A stretch of 64,000 bases of DNA from Archangium lansingense (GTDB taxonomy: Bacteria; Myxococcota; Myxococcia; Myxococcales; Myxococcaceae). Positions 1 to 9,674 of this stretch are shown piece after piece. Position numbers and translations under genes: made by a program. Under the pieces are notes generated by a model, which saw nothing but the letters and a program-made list of their open reading frames with translations, ran no database searches and was not told the origin of the DNA. How positions within the stretch are numbered: the first letter of the stretch is position 1; the number at the start of each line of letters is the position of its first letter. The DNA is taken from positions 10,152,501-10,216,500 of the forward strand of contig NZ_JAPNKA010000001.1 in the NCBI RefSeq assembly GCF_026626635.1. The letters run 5' to 3'.

Positions 1-2062
1 AGCGCAATGCCAGCGAATGGTAACCACCCGCGGCTACGGCCACCACGTTGCTCAGTCCATCAAGCTGCATTGGGACAGGTTGTTCCCTGAAGCTCCCGTC
101 CGCGCGTTGTCCGACGGAATTCGAGCCCCAGGCCCAAGCGGTTCCGTCGGAGAGCAACGCCAGCGAGTGTGATCCACCAGCCGAAACGGCAACCGCGCTG
201 GTCAGCCCTTGTACTTGCACCGGTGTGAGGCGATTGATCATAGAGCCATCCCCTACCTGGCCATTGTTGTTCTCGCCCCAGGCCGACACGGTGCCGTTGG
301 AGTGCACCGCCAGCGAGTGGTCGAAAAGGCCAGCAGACACGGCCGTCACAGCACTTAATCCCTGCACGTGTTGCGGCAGCAAGCTGTCTGTCGTGGAGCC
401 ATTGCCCAGTTGGCCCTGGGCGTTGCGACCCCAGGCCAACACCGTGCCGTCTGAGAGGACTGCCAGGGAGTGCGATAGGCCTCCATCCATGGTTTTGATC
501 TCGCTCGGCGCTTGGACCTGAACCGGCAAGAAACGGTCGGTGGTACTGCCATCCCCCAACTGGCCGAAATCATTATTGCCCCACGCGAATAGGGTGCCAT
601 CGGAGCGCAATGCCAGCGAGTGGTAGAAGCCAGTGGACACAGCCACTACGCCGCTCAGCCCCAGTACTTGCACCGGTGTATTGTGTGTGTTGTTGGTCCC
701 ATCTCCCAATCGCCCGTCATGGTTCTCTCCCCAAGACCAGACGGTGCCGTCAGAACGCAACGCCAGCGAGTGGTAAAAGCCAGCGGACACAGCCACGACC
801 CCGCTCAATCCGTGCACCTGCACCGGTGTTTTTTGAGCGATGTAGGTCCCATCTCCCAATTGCCCGTCATAGTTCTCTCCCCAAGACCAGACCGTGCCGT
901 CGGAACGCACCGCCAGCGCGTGGGAACCACCAGCGGCCACGGTCACGATTTCGCTCAACCCCTGCACCTGCACCGGGATGAACCGGTTTACTCCAGAAGA
1001 ACCATCTCCAAGTGGCCCACTACCCGAGGCCCAGACAGTGCCGTCCGGGCGTAGGGCCAGGGAGTAGTCAACACCCGCCACAACCTCTGCATAGTCCGAC
1101 ACTGTAACCGTCTGGATCTCAGTGTAATCGGAATATGCCCCACCAATGGTCAGCTTGCCTTTCGACCGGTACTCGTAGATACCAGCACTGGGGACAGGGA
1201 CTCTGAAGTTGGACAGGTTCGTGCGTTGAATCACAGTCCAAGTAGTGGTGCCTTTCTTTCGGTACTCAAACAGGTGCTCAGGGCTGTCTCCCAGCGCAGG
1301 GTCGTGGCAGCCAGAGCAGGGAAGCGTTCCTGGGGACACAGTGAATGCTCTCGAGCCAGAAGAAACCTTTGCAATGTAGGGGTGGACTTTGTAGGTGTTG
1401 GGTGATAGGGAGTCAGTCTTTGTCGTCGGAAACACCACGGGTACTTCGTCGCAATCTGTAGCAAGGCGGTAGCTGGAGGTGAAGTTGGAGGTGGCGCAAT
1501 AGTTCACGCTGCCCATGTTGACTGCATACTCGACCTGATACCTGGTCATCGCGATGCCCGATCCAGGGTGCGTATACGTCCCGATCGGCCTCACGGAGAT
1601 CGGCGCAATGGTCTGGTACGCGCCGCTGTCGAATTTCAGCTTCGCGGTGCTGCCGCTGGACGTGACATCAAGAGCAATGTCGGAGGGTATGTCGTGCGTC
1701 CAGCGAACGTGGATGGCGCTGGGCTGCGGCGATCCCGAGCTGCAGGTTGTGTAATCAAGGGAGTAGCCTTTGTAGGAGATGCTGTGGTTGTCAATGTAGT
1801 CATCACCGCAGCCAGGGTAGTTCATCGCGGCCCTGGAAGCGGTGCTCACACGGATGGGAACCAGGTGTTCATGCCCAGAGGCATCCACGTAGCCGCCTGC
1901 GGTCGCTTCGTCTCGAGGACTGTAGGTCCTGACGCTGCTGGAAGGAGAATGTTGTGCTTCTGACGCAGAGCTACCAAGCGCCACAGGGTCCTGTTTTTTG
2001 CAACCTGCCGTGGCGATCACAAGCAGATGACACACGGCGAGAAGCAAGGCGGAAATCTTCAT
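1..2062 (-). CDS. RCC1-repeat surface lipoprotein, 3' end outside window
   Basis: Secreted lipoprotein with a beta-propeller of RCC1 repeats; 687 residues lie in the window and the C-terminus is beyond base 1. The start at 2062 is fixed by AGGAGG nine bases upstream and by a lipoprotein signal peptide ending in ATAGC (Cys21). Residues about 30-330 are a beta-rich region I do not recognise, followed from about 330 by near-identical repeats of roughly 48 residues with the pattern HSLALRSDGTVWSWGEN...GQLGDGT...PVQV. About seven repeats are visible. A CSGCH motif (residues 249-253) matches a haem c attachment site but stands alone in a low-cysteine protein, so it may be chance. RCC1-like proteins are abundant in myxobacteria and usually have unknown roles in surface recognition. 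The frame is open without a stop over the whole stretch. Confidence 0.88.
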   Translation of the reverse strand, partial: MKISALLLAVCHLLVIATAGCKKQDPVALGSSASEAQHSPSSSVRTYSPRDEATAGGYVDASGHEHLVPIRVSTASRAAMNYPGCGDDYIDNHSISYKGYSLDYTTCSSGSPQPSAIHVRWTHDIPSDIALDVTSSGSTAKLKFDSGAYQTIAPISVRPIGTYTHPGSGIAMTRYQVEYAVNMGSVNYCATSNFTSSYRLATDCDEVPVVFPTTKTDSLSPNTYKVHPYIAKVSSGSRAFTVSPGTLPCSGCHDPALGDSPEHLFEYRKKGTTTWTVIQRTNLSNFRVPVPSAGIYEYRSKGKLTIGGAYSDYTEIQTVTVSDYAEVVAGVDYSLALRPDGTVWASGSGPLGDGSSGVNRFIPVQVQGLSEIVTVAAGGSHALAVRSDGTVWSWGENYDGQLGDGTYIAQKTPVQVHGLSGVVAVSAGFYHSLALRSDGTVWSWGENHDGRLGDGTNNTHNTPVQVLGLSGVVAVSTGFYHSLALRSDGTLFAWGNNDFGQLGDGSTTDRFLPVQVQAPSEIKTMDGGLSHSLAVLSDGTVLAWGRNAQGQLGNGSTTDSLLPQHVQGLSAVTAVSAGLFDHSLAVHSNGTVSAWGENNNGQVGDGSMINRLTPVQVQGLTSAVAVSAGGSHSLALLSDGTAWAWGSNSVGQRADGSFREQPVPMQLDGLSNVVAVAAGGYHSLALR

Positions 2063-2199
2063 TGCGATTGGCCTCCTATTGGGTGTGCTTCGCTGTCAAC
2101 GACTCCCAGCCCTAGCGCAGATGGATGGGAAGACGATATTGGCACGTTCTGGTCGAAGTATAGGACGGATAGGAGCCCAGTTGAGGGCGGCGGGCGAGT

Positions 2200-3073
2200 A
2201 CAGAAAGGAGGAGAAGGACTGCTGGAGGGTGCCGCAAGGGCGGCGCACCGGGCCGGAGCAGAGTCCGAGCCGCCCCTTGGAGCACACGCCGGCCCAAGCG
2301 GCCCAGCCAGGCGGCAGGCCGCAGGGGCGTGGGCTTTCAGGTCTCTGTGGGTGCTTGGAGTTCACTACCACGCGCTCTGGGGTGGCCCCTGCGCTGGGGC
2401 CACCCGAGCAGGCCGCGCAGGCAATGCCAGGTGCTCCACAATGGCGCTCACCCCACCGAGCGCCCTCAGGTATGCCAGCACCCTCCTGTTGACTTCACAC
2501 CCTGAGCAGGCCAAGACATCCAGCGCGAACGTCCGGCGCAACAGCCCCGCCCAATCCCATCGCGCCGTGCGCTCCTTCCTCGACTCCTCCGTCGCAGCCT
2601 GGGCCGGGCTCTCCTCCTCCAGCCCCGGCGCCTCCCCCTCTTGAGGGAGCAGAAATGGCCGCAGTTGCGCGCCTGGAGCAAAGACGCCGTGGAACCTTGT
2701 GAGGTTTGTCCGAGGCACAGGGGCACCAGCGACGCCAGACGACGGTGGAGCGTAAGCCCGGTGAAGAAGAGGTACGTGGTGCTGTCCGGCAGCGGGCGCT
2801 TCATCCGGTACTCCAGGCGGCCATCCTCCATTCGCGACAGGCGCTCCAGCGCCAGCGCGCCACGCGCCCCATAGTGACACAGCCGCTCCAGCCCCTGCCT
2901 GTCATTGGCATGGAGGTGCGTATTGGCATGCAGGGAGAAGACCCGGTGACGCACCACCCTCGGCAACCGCTCCACCGCTCCTTGCGTGGGCGGTGGCAAC
3001 GCATCCAAGCGCACGCCGCCCCCCCCGGCACGAAGACGCCGCTCGGCACCGGCGAGTGGAAGTGCGGAGTCAC
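2200..3073 (-). mobile_element. Decayed IS91-like element, copy 1
   Basis: Remnant of an IS91-like element. It fills the gene-free stretch after the RCC1 gene. Bases about 2255-2600 align to a second diverged copy at about 35230-35574: both share the stretches aggtgctccacaatgg and cccaatcccatcgc in the same order. No terminal repeats could be defined, so the limits are approximate. Confidence 0.6.
2365..3073 (-). pseudogene. IS91-type transposase (Y2_Tnp family), frameshifted and internally deleted
   Basis: The reading order on the minus strand is recognisably that of the IS91-like 'putative transposase' family. First comes HFHSPVPSGVFVPGG (frame from 3073), then RLDALPPPTQGAVERL and HANTHLHANDRQGLERLC (frame from 3014), then NLTRFHGVFAPGAQLRPF and RWDWAGLLRRTFALDVLAC (frame from 2880). 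At least two frameshifts, near 3010 and 2720, break it. The segment normally lying between RVVRHRV and FSLHANTH (about 50 residues in relatives, from memory) is absent. The N-terminal catalytic part is missing. It cannot encode an active transposase. Confidence 0.75.
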
Positions 3074-3136
3074 CTGCTTCTACAGCGTGTAGCTCTCCTA
3101 TCGGCTCGAGCTAGATAGTCGAGAGCTTCCTATCCT

Positions 3137-3589
3137 ATGCTCGGGGACATGACGATTCGGCGGATGGACAACGTCGGCATTGTTGTCGACGACCTCGCAG
3201 CTGCGATCGCTTTCTTTATCGAACTGGGTCTGGAGCTGGAGGGCGAGGCGGCTGTCGAGGGACGTTGGGTGGACCGCGTCGTCGGGCTCGACGACGTCCG
3301 AGTCGACATCGCAATGATGCGGACCCCGGACGGCCACAGCCGGCTCGAGCTGACGAAGTTCCACAGGCCGACGGCGGTCACCGCTGAGCCGAAAAACGCA
3401 CCGGCGAACACGCTGGGCATACGTCGCATCATGTTCGCCGTCGAAGACATCGAGGACGTCATTGCCCGCCTGCGCGCCCATGGCGCCGAACTCGTCGGCG
3501 AGGTGGCGCAGTACGAGGACCGCTATCGGCTCTGTTACGTCCGCGGCCCTGAGGGCATCATCGTCGCGCTGGCCGAGCAGCTCCGCTGA
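3137..3589 (+). CDS. VOC (glyoxalase/dioxygenase-fold) family protein
   Basis: A 150-residue protein with two beta-alpha-beta-beta-beta modules typical of the vicinal oxygen chelate superfamily. The first begins MDNVGIVVDDLAAAIAFF and the second GIRRIMFAVEDIEDVIARL. Members are metal-dependent isomerases, dioxygenases or antibiotic-binding proteins, and the substrate cannot be told from sequence. No clear ribosome site precedes the ATG at 3137. An ATG at 3149 (MTIRRMDN) sits just after CGGGG and may be the real start. It converges on the kinase-like gene downstream, 35 bases away. It stands alone between a dead IS element and an opposing gene, so context gives no hint of function. Confidence 0.8.
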   Translation: MLGDMTIRRMDNVGIVVDDLAAAIAFFIELGLELEGEAAVEGRWVDRVVGLDDVRVDIAMMRTPDGHSRLELTKFHRPTAVTAEPKNAPANTLGIRRIMFAVEDIEDVIARLRAHGAELVGEVAQYEDRYRLCYVRGPEGIIVALAEQLR

Positions 3590-3624
3590 AGCGTTCGACC
3601 TACTTCTGAAGGCGCCCGCCCCAC

Positions 3625-4422
3625 TCACTGCCCGAGCGACTGGGGCGGTGGTTTCGCGCTGAAGGCGGGCGAGTAGCACTTGCCCTGGTACTCGTAGAGC
3701 ACGTCCGGGCACGGAGCCTTGAGCTCGTGAGGCAACCAGCAGGCGCCGACCAGTTCGACCTCGGCGTAGCGGGTGCAGGGGGGGCGCTTCTGCCCCTTGA
3801 AGGGCTCGCGCGGCAGCGGACGGGCGAGCACGACCCCCCCTGCATCCGCGGTGTCCACGAGCCCCCCATGAGTGGGCTGGTCCGGGTCCCACCCCATCGT
3901 GGGCATCTCGTGATTAATGGTCGCTGGCGGGGTGCTCGCCACGAGCTCCGGGTCATCCGGTGTCTGGGACACGGAGGCCCGATGCTCCCATGCGAAGAAC
4001 AGGGCGCACACCACGGCGGCGCCCGCCAACCCCAGACCCAGGCGCCACCGGATGGGAGGCTCGTAGGTGTCGAAGGCGCGGGCCATGCGCCGTACTCCCT
4101 CGCGAACCCCCTCGAACAGGAACACCAACGCATCCGCCGAGTGCTTGTCAGGGGCCACGGCCCACTGAGAGTCCTCCACCTCCAGGGCGATGTAGCTCGG
4201 TGCGATCGAGGAGATGATGCGCACCCGCCAGTCCTTCATCAGGGCCACGTCCTCCTCGGCGGCGGGCTTGAACACCAGGGCCGTGGCCCCGCTCTCCTCA
4301 TGTCTGGCCCGGTAGAGCTCCCCCTGGCTGTGAGCCGACTGCGGCATCTGCTCTTCGAGCTGATAGGGCCCCAACTGCGTCCGCTCCTCCCAGCTCCTCC
4401 CCGACTTCTTCTCGTCGTCCAT
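3625..4422 (-). CDS. Kinase-like single-span membrane protein lacking the catalytic core
   Basis: 265 residues. Residues 1-150 resemble the remains of a myxobacterial Ser/Thr kinase N-lobe: QLGPYQLEEQ at the usual glycine-loop position, then a RARHEESGATALVFK segment like the lysine strand. No HRD or DFG motif follows. A membrane span (WRLGLGLAGAAVVCALFFAW) is near residue 160. The periplasmic tail ends in a Cys-rich module, CPDVLYEYQGKCYSP, which I associate from memory with the C-termini of myxobacterial kinases. It is probably a scaffold or sensor without catalysis. GAGGAG lies ahead of the ATG. A 10-bp hairpin separates it from the operon upstream, so it is probably transcribed alone. Confidence 0.6.
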   Translation of the reverse strand: MDDEKKSGRSWEERTQLGPYQLEEQMPQSAHSQGELYRARHEESGATALVFKPAAEEDVALMKDWRVRIISSIAPSYIALEVEDSQWAVAPDKHSADALVFLFEGVREGVRRMARAFDTYEPPIRWRLGLGLAGAAVVCALFFAWEHRASVSQTPDDPELVASTPPATINHEMPTMGWDPDQPTHGGLVDTADAGGVVLARPLPREPFKGQKRPPCTRYAEVELVGACWLPHELKAPCPDVLYEYQGKCYSPAFSAKPPPQSLGQ

Positions 4423-4554
4423 GCGTGCTCCTCGCTGACCTCCCCGCCAACCGGAGATCCGAGACTCTTGTTCGCATGGAGCCGAGCCGTCGATCCAGGC
4501 ATTGCACGGTGCATCTGGAGCGCCCTACCCCTCAGGTGCACTCCCGGCCCGACC

Positions 4555-4587
4555 CGCGAGGGCGTTCTCTCCTGACACGCCCTCGCG
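4555..4587 (-). terminator. Hairpin ending the DUF6603 operon
   Basis: Perfect 10-bp inverted repeat CGCGAGGGCG / CGCCCTCGCG with a 13-base loop, starting ten bases after the stop codon of the 660-residue gene. No T-run follows, so it is either a Rho-assisted terminator or an RNA-stabilising hairpin. Confidence 0.55.
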
Positions 4588-4596
4588 AGCCCTTCC

Positions 4597-6579
4597 CTAC
4601 CCCTTGGACACGAAGCGCACCTTCTGCACGCCCTCGATCATCTGCAGGGCGAAGGGCGCGGCAGAGAAGGCCGTCTGGCCCAGCTTGCCGCGCATCGCCT
4701 CGGCCAGTCCCACCACGTCCACCAGGCCCTTCTCCCCATCGCGCCAGGGCACGGCGTCGATGATCAGCTCCTCGCTGCCCGCGCCCGACTCCAGGTCCCT
4801 CAGGTTCTTGCTGTAGGTGGAGGAGTCGCTGTCCTGCTGGGCATCCAATCCGAAGTGCATGCCCTCGGGCTTCTGGTGCACGTCCAGCGTCTTGAGCTCG
4901 CCCTCGAACAGCCCGATGAGCACGTCCTTGGACAGCTTCTCGATGCGCAGGGGCGTGAGCGTCTGCTTGTCGGTGGGGAGGAAGTCCTCGTCCTGGACAC
5001 GCTCGCTGTAGGCCTCCACGAGCAGATCCGGCCAGCCGGACACCACGCTCGAGCGCATCACGAAGCCCGTCACCACGCGCCCGCCGCTCAGGGCCGCCAT
5101 CCGCGAGCGCAAGCCCTGGTCTCTCACGAAGTCCGCCTCCGTCACCCGGCCCACGCTCAGTGCCCCATCCTTCAGGCACTCCACCCAGACCGGGTCCAAC
5201 CAGAAGAAGCGCAGGGACTCGGTGGGCAGGAGCCGCTCGTCCGGGATGACGTAGTTGAAGGGCAGGCCGGAGAGCACCGACAGGCCATTGAACCAGGCCG
5301 CCGTCGCCTCGGGCAGGCCCTCGTCCAACGTGCGCGCCGCCAGCCGCCGCCGCCGGGTGGGCAGCCCCTTCACCGAGCGCTGGGCCTGCGCGTTGTCTTC
5401 CTGGGCGATCTTCCGCTTCCAGTTGTACAGCTCGAGCGCCACGCGGGTGTTGGCCAGGGTCAGGAGCCGCCCCATCTCCCAGGCCGACGCATAGGAGACA
5501 TCCAACAGGCCCGTGGTGGGATCGTAGCGCAGCAGCTCGTCCGCGCTGCGCGCCGGCAGCTTGGGCGCGTCCGGCGGAGCCCCCGGGATGAGTGGCCCCC
5601 GGTAGAAGGACACCGTCTTGTCCCCTTCCCGCAGGGCGTGGGTCACGGGCACGTGGCCCTGGGCGAGCCAGGCCTGGGCCGCGCTCGAGGCCGTGGCGGG
5701 TGCGGGCGCGCGCAGGGAGCTCGGCTCGCGGTTGAGGCGCTTGAGCAGCGCGCTGAAGCCCTGGGCCGGATCCACGCTGTGAAAGGACCAGCTCGTCAGG
5801 CTCACCAGCCGGATGAAGTCCGTGGAGCCCGCCCCCTGGAAGTCGAAGGCGCCGTCCTTGTAGCGCCCCTCCAGGGACACCAGGTGCACGGTGCTGTCGG
5901 CGCCCACCTCGGGCAGGCGGTTGCAGAGGACCGTGGACTGGGCGTCGCCTTCCGGCTCTCCCCCGGCTGTCTTGCGCTGGCGCGCGTGGGCGAGCAGGGC
6001 CAGCTCCGCGGCCGTCGGCAGCAGGGACTCGAGCAGGTCGCGCCGCACGTCGATGACCGTGACCACGTCCTCCGTGCTCTGGCCCGGATCCAAGTCGAAG
6101 GAGGGGAAGCGCCCCGCGCCGGCCGGAGGGGACTCGAGCTGTCCCAGGGTCACGCTCTGGACCTTGAGCAGCTTCGAGCGCTCCGGCTGTCCCGCGAAGT
6201 CCGAGTCGCGAAACAGCAGCAGCGCGAGCCAGGACAGGTTCTCGTCCCTGGAGCCCGGCAGGCGCTCCCAGGGCAGCGTGCTGCGGCGCAGGGAGATATG
6301 GGGCAGCACGTTGGAGTGCTCGCCCACGCTGCCATCGGGCGGGAACACCGCGGCGATGTCCTCGGGCGCGAGCGGACCGAAGCGCTCGCCGAGCACCGCG
6401 AAGGTGAGCGTGCGGGGCGGGACGGCGCGCAACTGCCCGTCCACCTTCACCGTCTGCGACACCGTGACGTCATACACCCCGCTCTCGAGCGGAGGCTGCT
6501 CGTACTGGAGGAACTCAATCTTCGCATCGCGGCTCGGCGAGCGGAGGTTCGACCGGAGGTCCAAAGAGGAGGTCTTCAT
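4597..6579 (-). CDS. Uncharacterised 660-residue protein, last gene of the DUF6603/collar operon
   Basis: No signal peptide or membrane span is visible and I do not recognise a named domain. The N-terminal third has a sandwich-like pattern (GVYDVTVSQTVKVDGQL, RTLTFAVLGERFGPLAPEDI) and a motif HISLRRSTLPWER followed by ENLSWLALLLF. The central part (residues about 380-430) is helical and arginine-rich. The C-terminal half carries FNYVIPDERLLPTESLRFFW. The start has GAAGGAAG upstream; the ATG is five bases after the DUF6603 stop, so the two are co-translated. Proteins of this length next to DUF6603 and tail-collar genes suggest a structural subunit of a large extracellular particle or surface complex. 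That is inference from context only. Confidence 0.6.
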   Translation of the reverse strand: MKTSSLDLRSNLRSPSRDAKIEFLQYEQPPLESGVYDVTVSQTVKVDGQLRAVPPRTLTFAVLGERFGPLAPEDIAAVFPPDGSVGEHSNVLPHISLRRSTLPWERLPGSRDENLSWLALLLFRDSDFAGQPERSKLLKVQSVTLGQLESPPAGAGRFPSFDLDPGQSTEDVVTVIDVRRDLLESLLPTAAELALLAHARQRKTAGGEPEGDAQSTVLCNRLPEVGADSTVHLVSLEGRYKDGAFDFQGAGSTDFIRLVSLTSWSFHSVDPAQGFSALLKRLNREPSSLRAPAPATASSAAQAWLAQGHVPVTHALREGDKTVSFYRGPLIPGAPPDAPKLPARSADELLRYDPTTGLLDVSYASAWEMGRLLTLANTRVALELYNWKRKIAQEDNAQAQRSVKGLPTRRRRLAARTLDEGLPEATAAWFNGLSVLSGLPFNYVIPDERLLPTESLRFFWLDPVWVECLKDGALSVGRVTEADFVRDQGLRSRMAALSGGRVVTGFVMRSSVVSGWPDLLVEAYSERVQDEDFLPTDKQTLTPLRIEKLSKDVLIGLFEGELKTLDVHQKPEGMHFGLDAQQDSDSSTYSKNLRDLESGAGSEELIIDAVPWRDGEKGLVDVVGLAEAMRGKLGQTAFSAAPFALQMIEGVQKVRFVSKG

Positions 6580-6584
6580 GGGTG

Positions 6585-9500
6585 TCAGGCTTCCTTCACC
6601 TGGGGGGCGAAAACGAAGAGATCGGCGACATCGGCGCGCAGGGTGACGTGCTCGGCGGGCGTGAAGCCCAACGACGAGAGCAGCGCGTCGCGCGCGGGGT
6701 TGCTGGCGATGGATTGGCGGATGGCGTCACGGCGCGCGTCGTCCTCGAGGACCCGGGCTCGGAAGGCGGGCAGCGACTGCCAGGCGTAGGCGTCTGGCAT
6801 CGCCGTGGTCTCGTAGCGCAAGAGCTCCACGGGCAGGTCCTTCGTGTCCGCCGGGTTGGGCACGGGCGCGGGCTCGAGCCGCAGGCCCGCGAGCGTGTTC
6901 TCCACGAAGGAGCGCGCGTTGACGTCGGGAAAGCGCAGCCGCTTCTGTCCGCCCACGGTCTGTGTCTTGGGAGGACCCCACAGGGCCTCGGGCACCTTGC
7001 GCTTTTCCTCCTGGACCGTGAACTTGTTGGCCACCACCTCCGTGCCCTTGTACTTGATGGACACGCGGTGCTCGCTCTCCAACTGGTTCGTCTCCATGGC
7101 CATGGGCGCCACGCCCATGTCCTGGTTGCCCGTCAGCTCTTTTCCGGACGGCACGTAGACGGCCTTCTTGCTCGGGATGACCGAGTCCGTCACCAGCGAG
7201 AACTCCTTGGGGTTGACGATCCATATCTCGTCGCCCTGGGGAGAGCGGTACTGGCGCAAGAGGCCCTCGGAGACGGCGGCGCTGACAATCTCCCGGTCCT
7301 CGGGCAGGAAGGACGAGCGGAACTCGTCCCAGAGGATGGGCACGGGGGCTACGCCCGACTGGTTGCCGAACTTCACCGTCACGCTGAACAGCCAGAAATC
7401 CAGCTGCGCCTTGCCGCCGAACGACGGCCCCCAGATGTGCAGGTCCGCGCCGATGCTGCCCTTGAGACAGCCCAGGCCCGCCTTGAAGCTCACATACAGA
7501 CGGATGTCATAGGCATACGGCCGCCAGCTGATGAGGAAGTCGGCGCCCATGGTGAAGGACGCCCAGGCCGAGCCACTCTCGTAGCTCGCCTTGAGGTAGC
7601 CGCCCGCCATGACGGCGTGGGCGCACAGCGTGAAGTAGGACTCGCCGCTGATGGAGATCTTGCTGTCCACCTGCCAGTGGAAGCCCACCCGGGGCACGTC
7701 CGGGTAGTGCGAGGGCTTCTTGAAGGACGGATGGTAGCCACCTTGAGACAGCACGAAGTCGCCCGCGTGGGGGCCGGCGAACCACGTGGCGAACGCGAAG
7801 CCGCCCGTGAGCCTGCACGACCTGCCCAGCAGGTAGGACGCGGGCGTGAGCTGCCCGCGCACCATGACCACGCCCTCCGCTGGAGCGAAGCGCGCCTGCA
7901 GCGCCAGCTCCACGAACACGAGCGGATCCTTCGCGGCCGAGCCGGGCTTGGAGAAGGGCACTGTCAGGCGCGCGAGCCCCAGGAGCCCCAGCTCGAAGCT
8001 CTTGCCGATGGCCGCGTACATGAGCGCGAAGCCATCCAGCATCTTGAACGAGGTGAACTTCACCCCGAGCGTCAGGAAGCCCGTGTCCGGTTGGATCTTC
8101 AGGTAGCGGGTGAGCGCGTCGAGCTGCGAGGCGACGGTCTCGGTGGCGCTGTCCGAGTCCCATTTCCCCGTGCCCTCCACGGCCTGCTTGACGAGGGGGA
8201 ACTCCTGCACGTTCTCCAGCGCGGGCGCGGTGAAGGCGCGGTTGTAGCCGAAGCCCGCGGCCAGGCCGGTGACGAAGAAGAAGGGCGGGCCGCCGAGCGG
8301 GTAGTCCAGCGTGGCGTAGAGGAACAGCGACGGCTGGCCGTTGTTGGGAACGGCATACGCGCCGATGGCCGCCAGGCCGAGCGTCTGGCCCTTCACGCCC
8401 ATCTGCAGCGCGGCCATGCCGGCGTACTCCTCGTAGCCGTCACGCTTCTTGCGCAGGAAGGCGCCGGCGATACGCAGCGTGGCGTTCTCGTACTCGAGCC
8501 CGAAGCCCTCCAGCAGCAGTTGCGTGGTGCCGCTCGGCAGGGGCAGGCGCACGGCCACCCCGGTGAGCGACAGCTTCAGGTCCCCCACGGACAGGACGAT
8601 CTCCGGCACGAACTGCACGGCGCCGTCCTTGTAGACGAGCCCCAGCTTCTCGAAGTGCACGGGCCCCACGGCGCGCTGCACGGTGAGCCAGGCGCCGTTG
8701 TCGGCGAGGGTGATGGGGATGTCGTCCCCCACGGCGCGCGGCAGCTGCCTCGGGACGAGCCCGCGCACGGAGCGCACGCCCGTGCCGGTGCGCCGCCGCT
8801 TGAGGGGCGTGTACCAGGAGCGCACCATCCCCCCGATGGCCGCGTACGCGACGAGGTAGGCACCGAACTCCAGCTCCTGCACCGCGGCGCTGGAGGAGCG
8901 GATGCGCAGGGGGGAGCTCATCTCCTCCAGCACCCCGTTGATGCCCTTGACCTCGTCCTTGGTGAAGTGGGCGGTGGCCACGAGCAGGTCCACGGTCACG
9001 TTCGCGGCCGTCTGGCCCGAGGTGAAGTAGAGCCCCACCAGGGGCAGTTGGCCCAGGTCCACCCCGGCGCTCAAGCCGCCGCCCATCAGGAGCCGGGGGC
9101 GCTTGCTCGCCACCTGCCCCATGAGGACCAGCAGGAAGTTCTGCCGGATGGGGATGGACAGCTCCTCGGGGATGGCCAGTCCGAGGGCCGGGGCCACCCC
9201 GCCCACGAGCGAGGCGAGGGGCAGCGCCTGCTCCTCCACCAGGTTGCATTGGAGCGCGAGCGTGCTGCCCATCTTCTCGGTGAACTGGCCCTCGAAGATG
9301 AAGCCATTGATCCCCCCCCAGTCGACGGGGACCTCCACCTTGGCGCCGTACTGGGCGGCGTGGGGGAACTTCCCCGAGGCCTGATCCGGCTTGAGGACCA
9401 TGGAGAGGCCCAGGATGAGGTGCTTGGACTCGGCGTCCTCGCCCTGGCCCTCCTCGCCGATCTTGATGCCGAACTCCACGGCGAACTCGTACTGCTGCTT

Positions 9501-9665
9501 CTCCGTGTTGGCGGTGAACGTGACGCTCTGCAGGGGAAGCGTGTCATCCAGCGTCCTGAGGAACTCCGGGAGGAAGCTCACCTGGAAGGTGCGCTCCAGC
9601 GCGAAGATGACATCGCGTACGCTCTGGATCGTGTTCGGATCGATAGTGATATCGAGATTGGCCAT
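6585..9665 (-). CDS. DUF6603 domain protein, 1026 residues
   Basis: Large beta-rich protein. The motif GGPPFFFVTGLAAGFGYNR (residues about 456-475) is the hallmark I associate with the DUF6603 family, whose function is unknown. Around it run many alternating glycine/hydrophobic strands (GAYLVAYAAIGGMVRSW, VKFTSFKMLDGFALMYAAIG), suggesting a barrel or extended beta-solenoid. Near residue 700 the pattern WASFTMGADFLISWRPYAYD continues it. No export signal is evident, so secretion, if any, would use another route. The ATG lies nine bases after the upstream collar gene and AGGGCG precedes it. It is the fourth of five same-strand genes with gaps of 5-29 bases. The family assignment is fairly secure; the role is not known. 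Confidence 0.75.
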   Translation of the reverse strand: MANLDITIDPNTIQSVRDVIFALERTFQVSFLPEFLRTLDDTLPLQSVTFTANTEKQQYEFAVEFGIKIGEEGQGEDAESKHLILGLSMVLKPDQASGKFPHAAQYGAKVEVPVDWGGINGFIFEGQFTEKMGSTLALQCNLVEEQALPLASLVGGVAPALGLAIPEELSIPIRQNFLLVLMGQVASKRPRLLMGGGLSAGVDLGQLPLVGLYFTSGQTAANVTVDLLVATAHFTKDEVKGINGVLEEMSSPLRIRSSSAAVQELEFGAYLVAYAAIGGMVRSWYTPLKRRRTGTGVRSVRGLVPRQLPRAVGDDIPITLADNGAWLTVQRAVGPVHFEKLGLVYKDGAVQFVPEIVLSVGDLKLSLTGVAVRLPLPSGTTQLLLEGFGLEYENATLRIAGAFLRKKRDGYEEYAGMAALQMGVKGQTLGLAAIGAYAVPNNGQPSLFLYATLDYPLGGPPFFFVTGLAAGFGYNRAFTAPALENVQEFPLVKQAVEGTGKWDSDSATETVASQLDALTRYLKIQPDTGFLTLGVKFTSFKMLDGFALMYAAIGKSFELGLLGLARLTVPFSKPGSAAKDPLVFVELALQARFAPAEGVVMVRGQLTPASYLLGRSCRLTGGFAFATWFAGPHAGDFVLSQGGYHPSFKKPSHYPDVPRVGFHWQVDSKISISGESYFTLCAHAVMAGGYLKASYESGSAWASFTMGADFLISWRPYAYDIRLYVSFKAGLGCLKGSIGADLHIWGPSFGGKAQLDFWLFSVTVKFGNQSGVAPVPILWDEFRSSFLPEDREIVSAAVSEGLLRQYRSPQGDEIWIVNPKEFSLVTDSVIPSKKAVYVPSGKELTGNQDMGVAPMAMETNQLESEHRVSIKYKGTEVVANKFTVQEEKRKVPEALWGPPKTQTVGGQKRLRFPDVNARSFVENTLAGLRLEPAPVPNPADTKDLPVELLRYETTAMPDAYAWQSLPAFRARVLEDDARRDAIRQSIASNPARDALLSSLGFTPAEHVTLRADVADLFVFAPQVKEA

Positions 9666-9674
9666 GGCGCCCTG

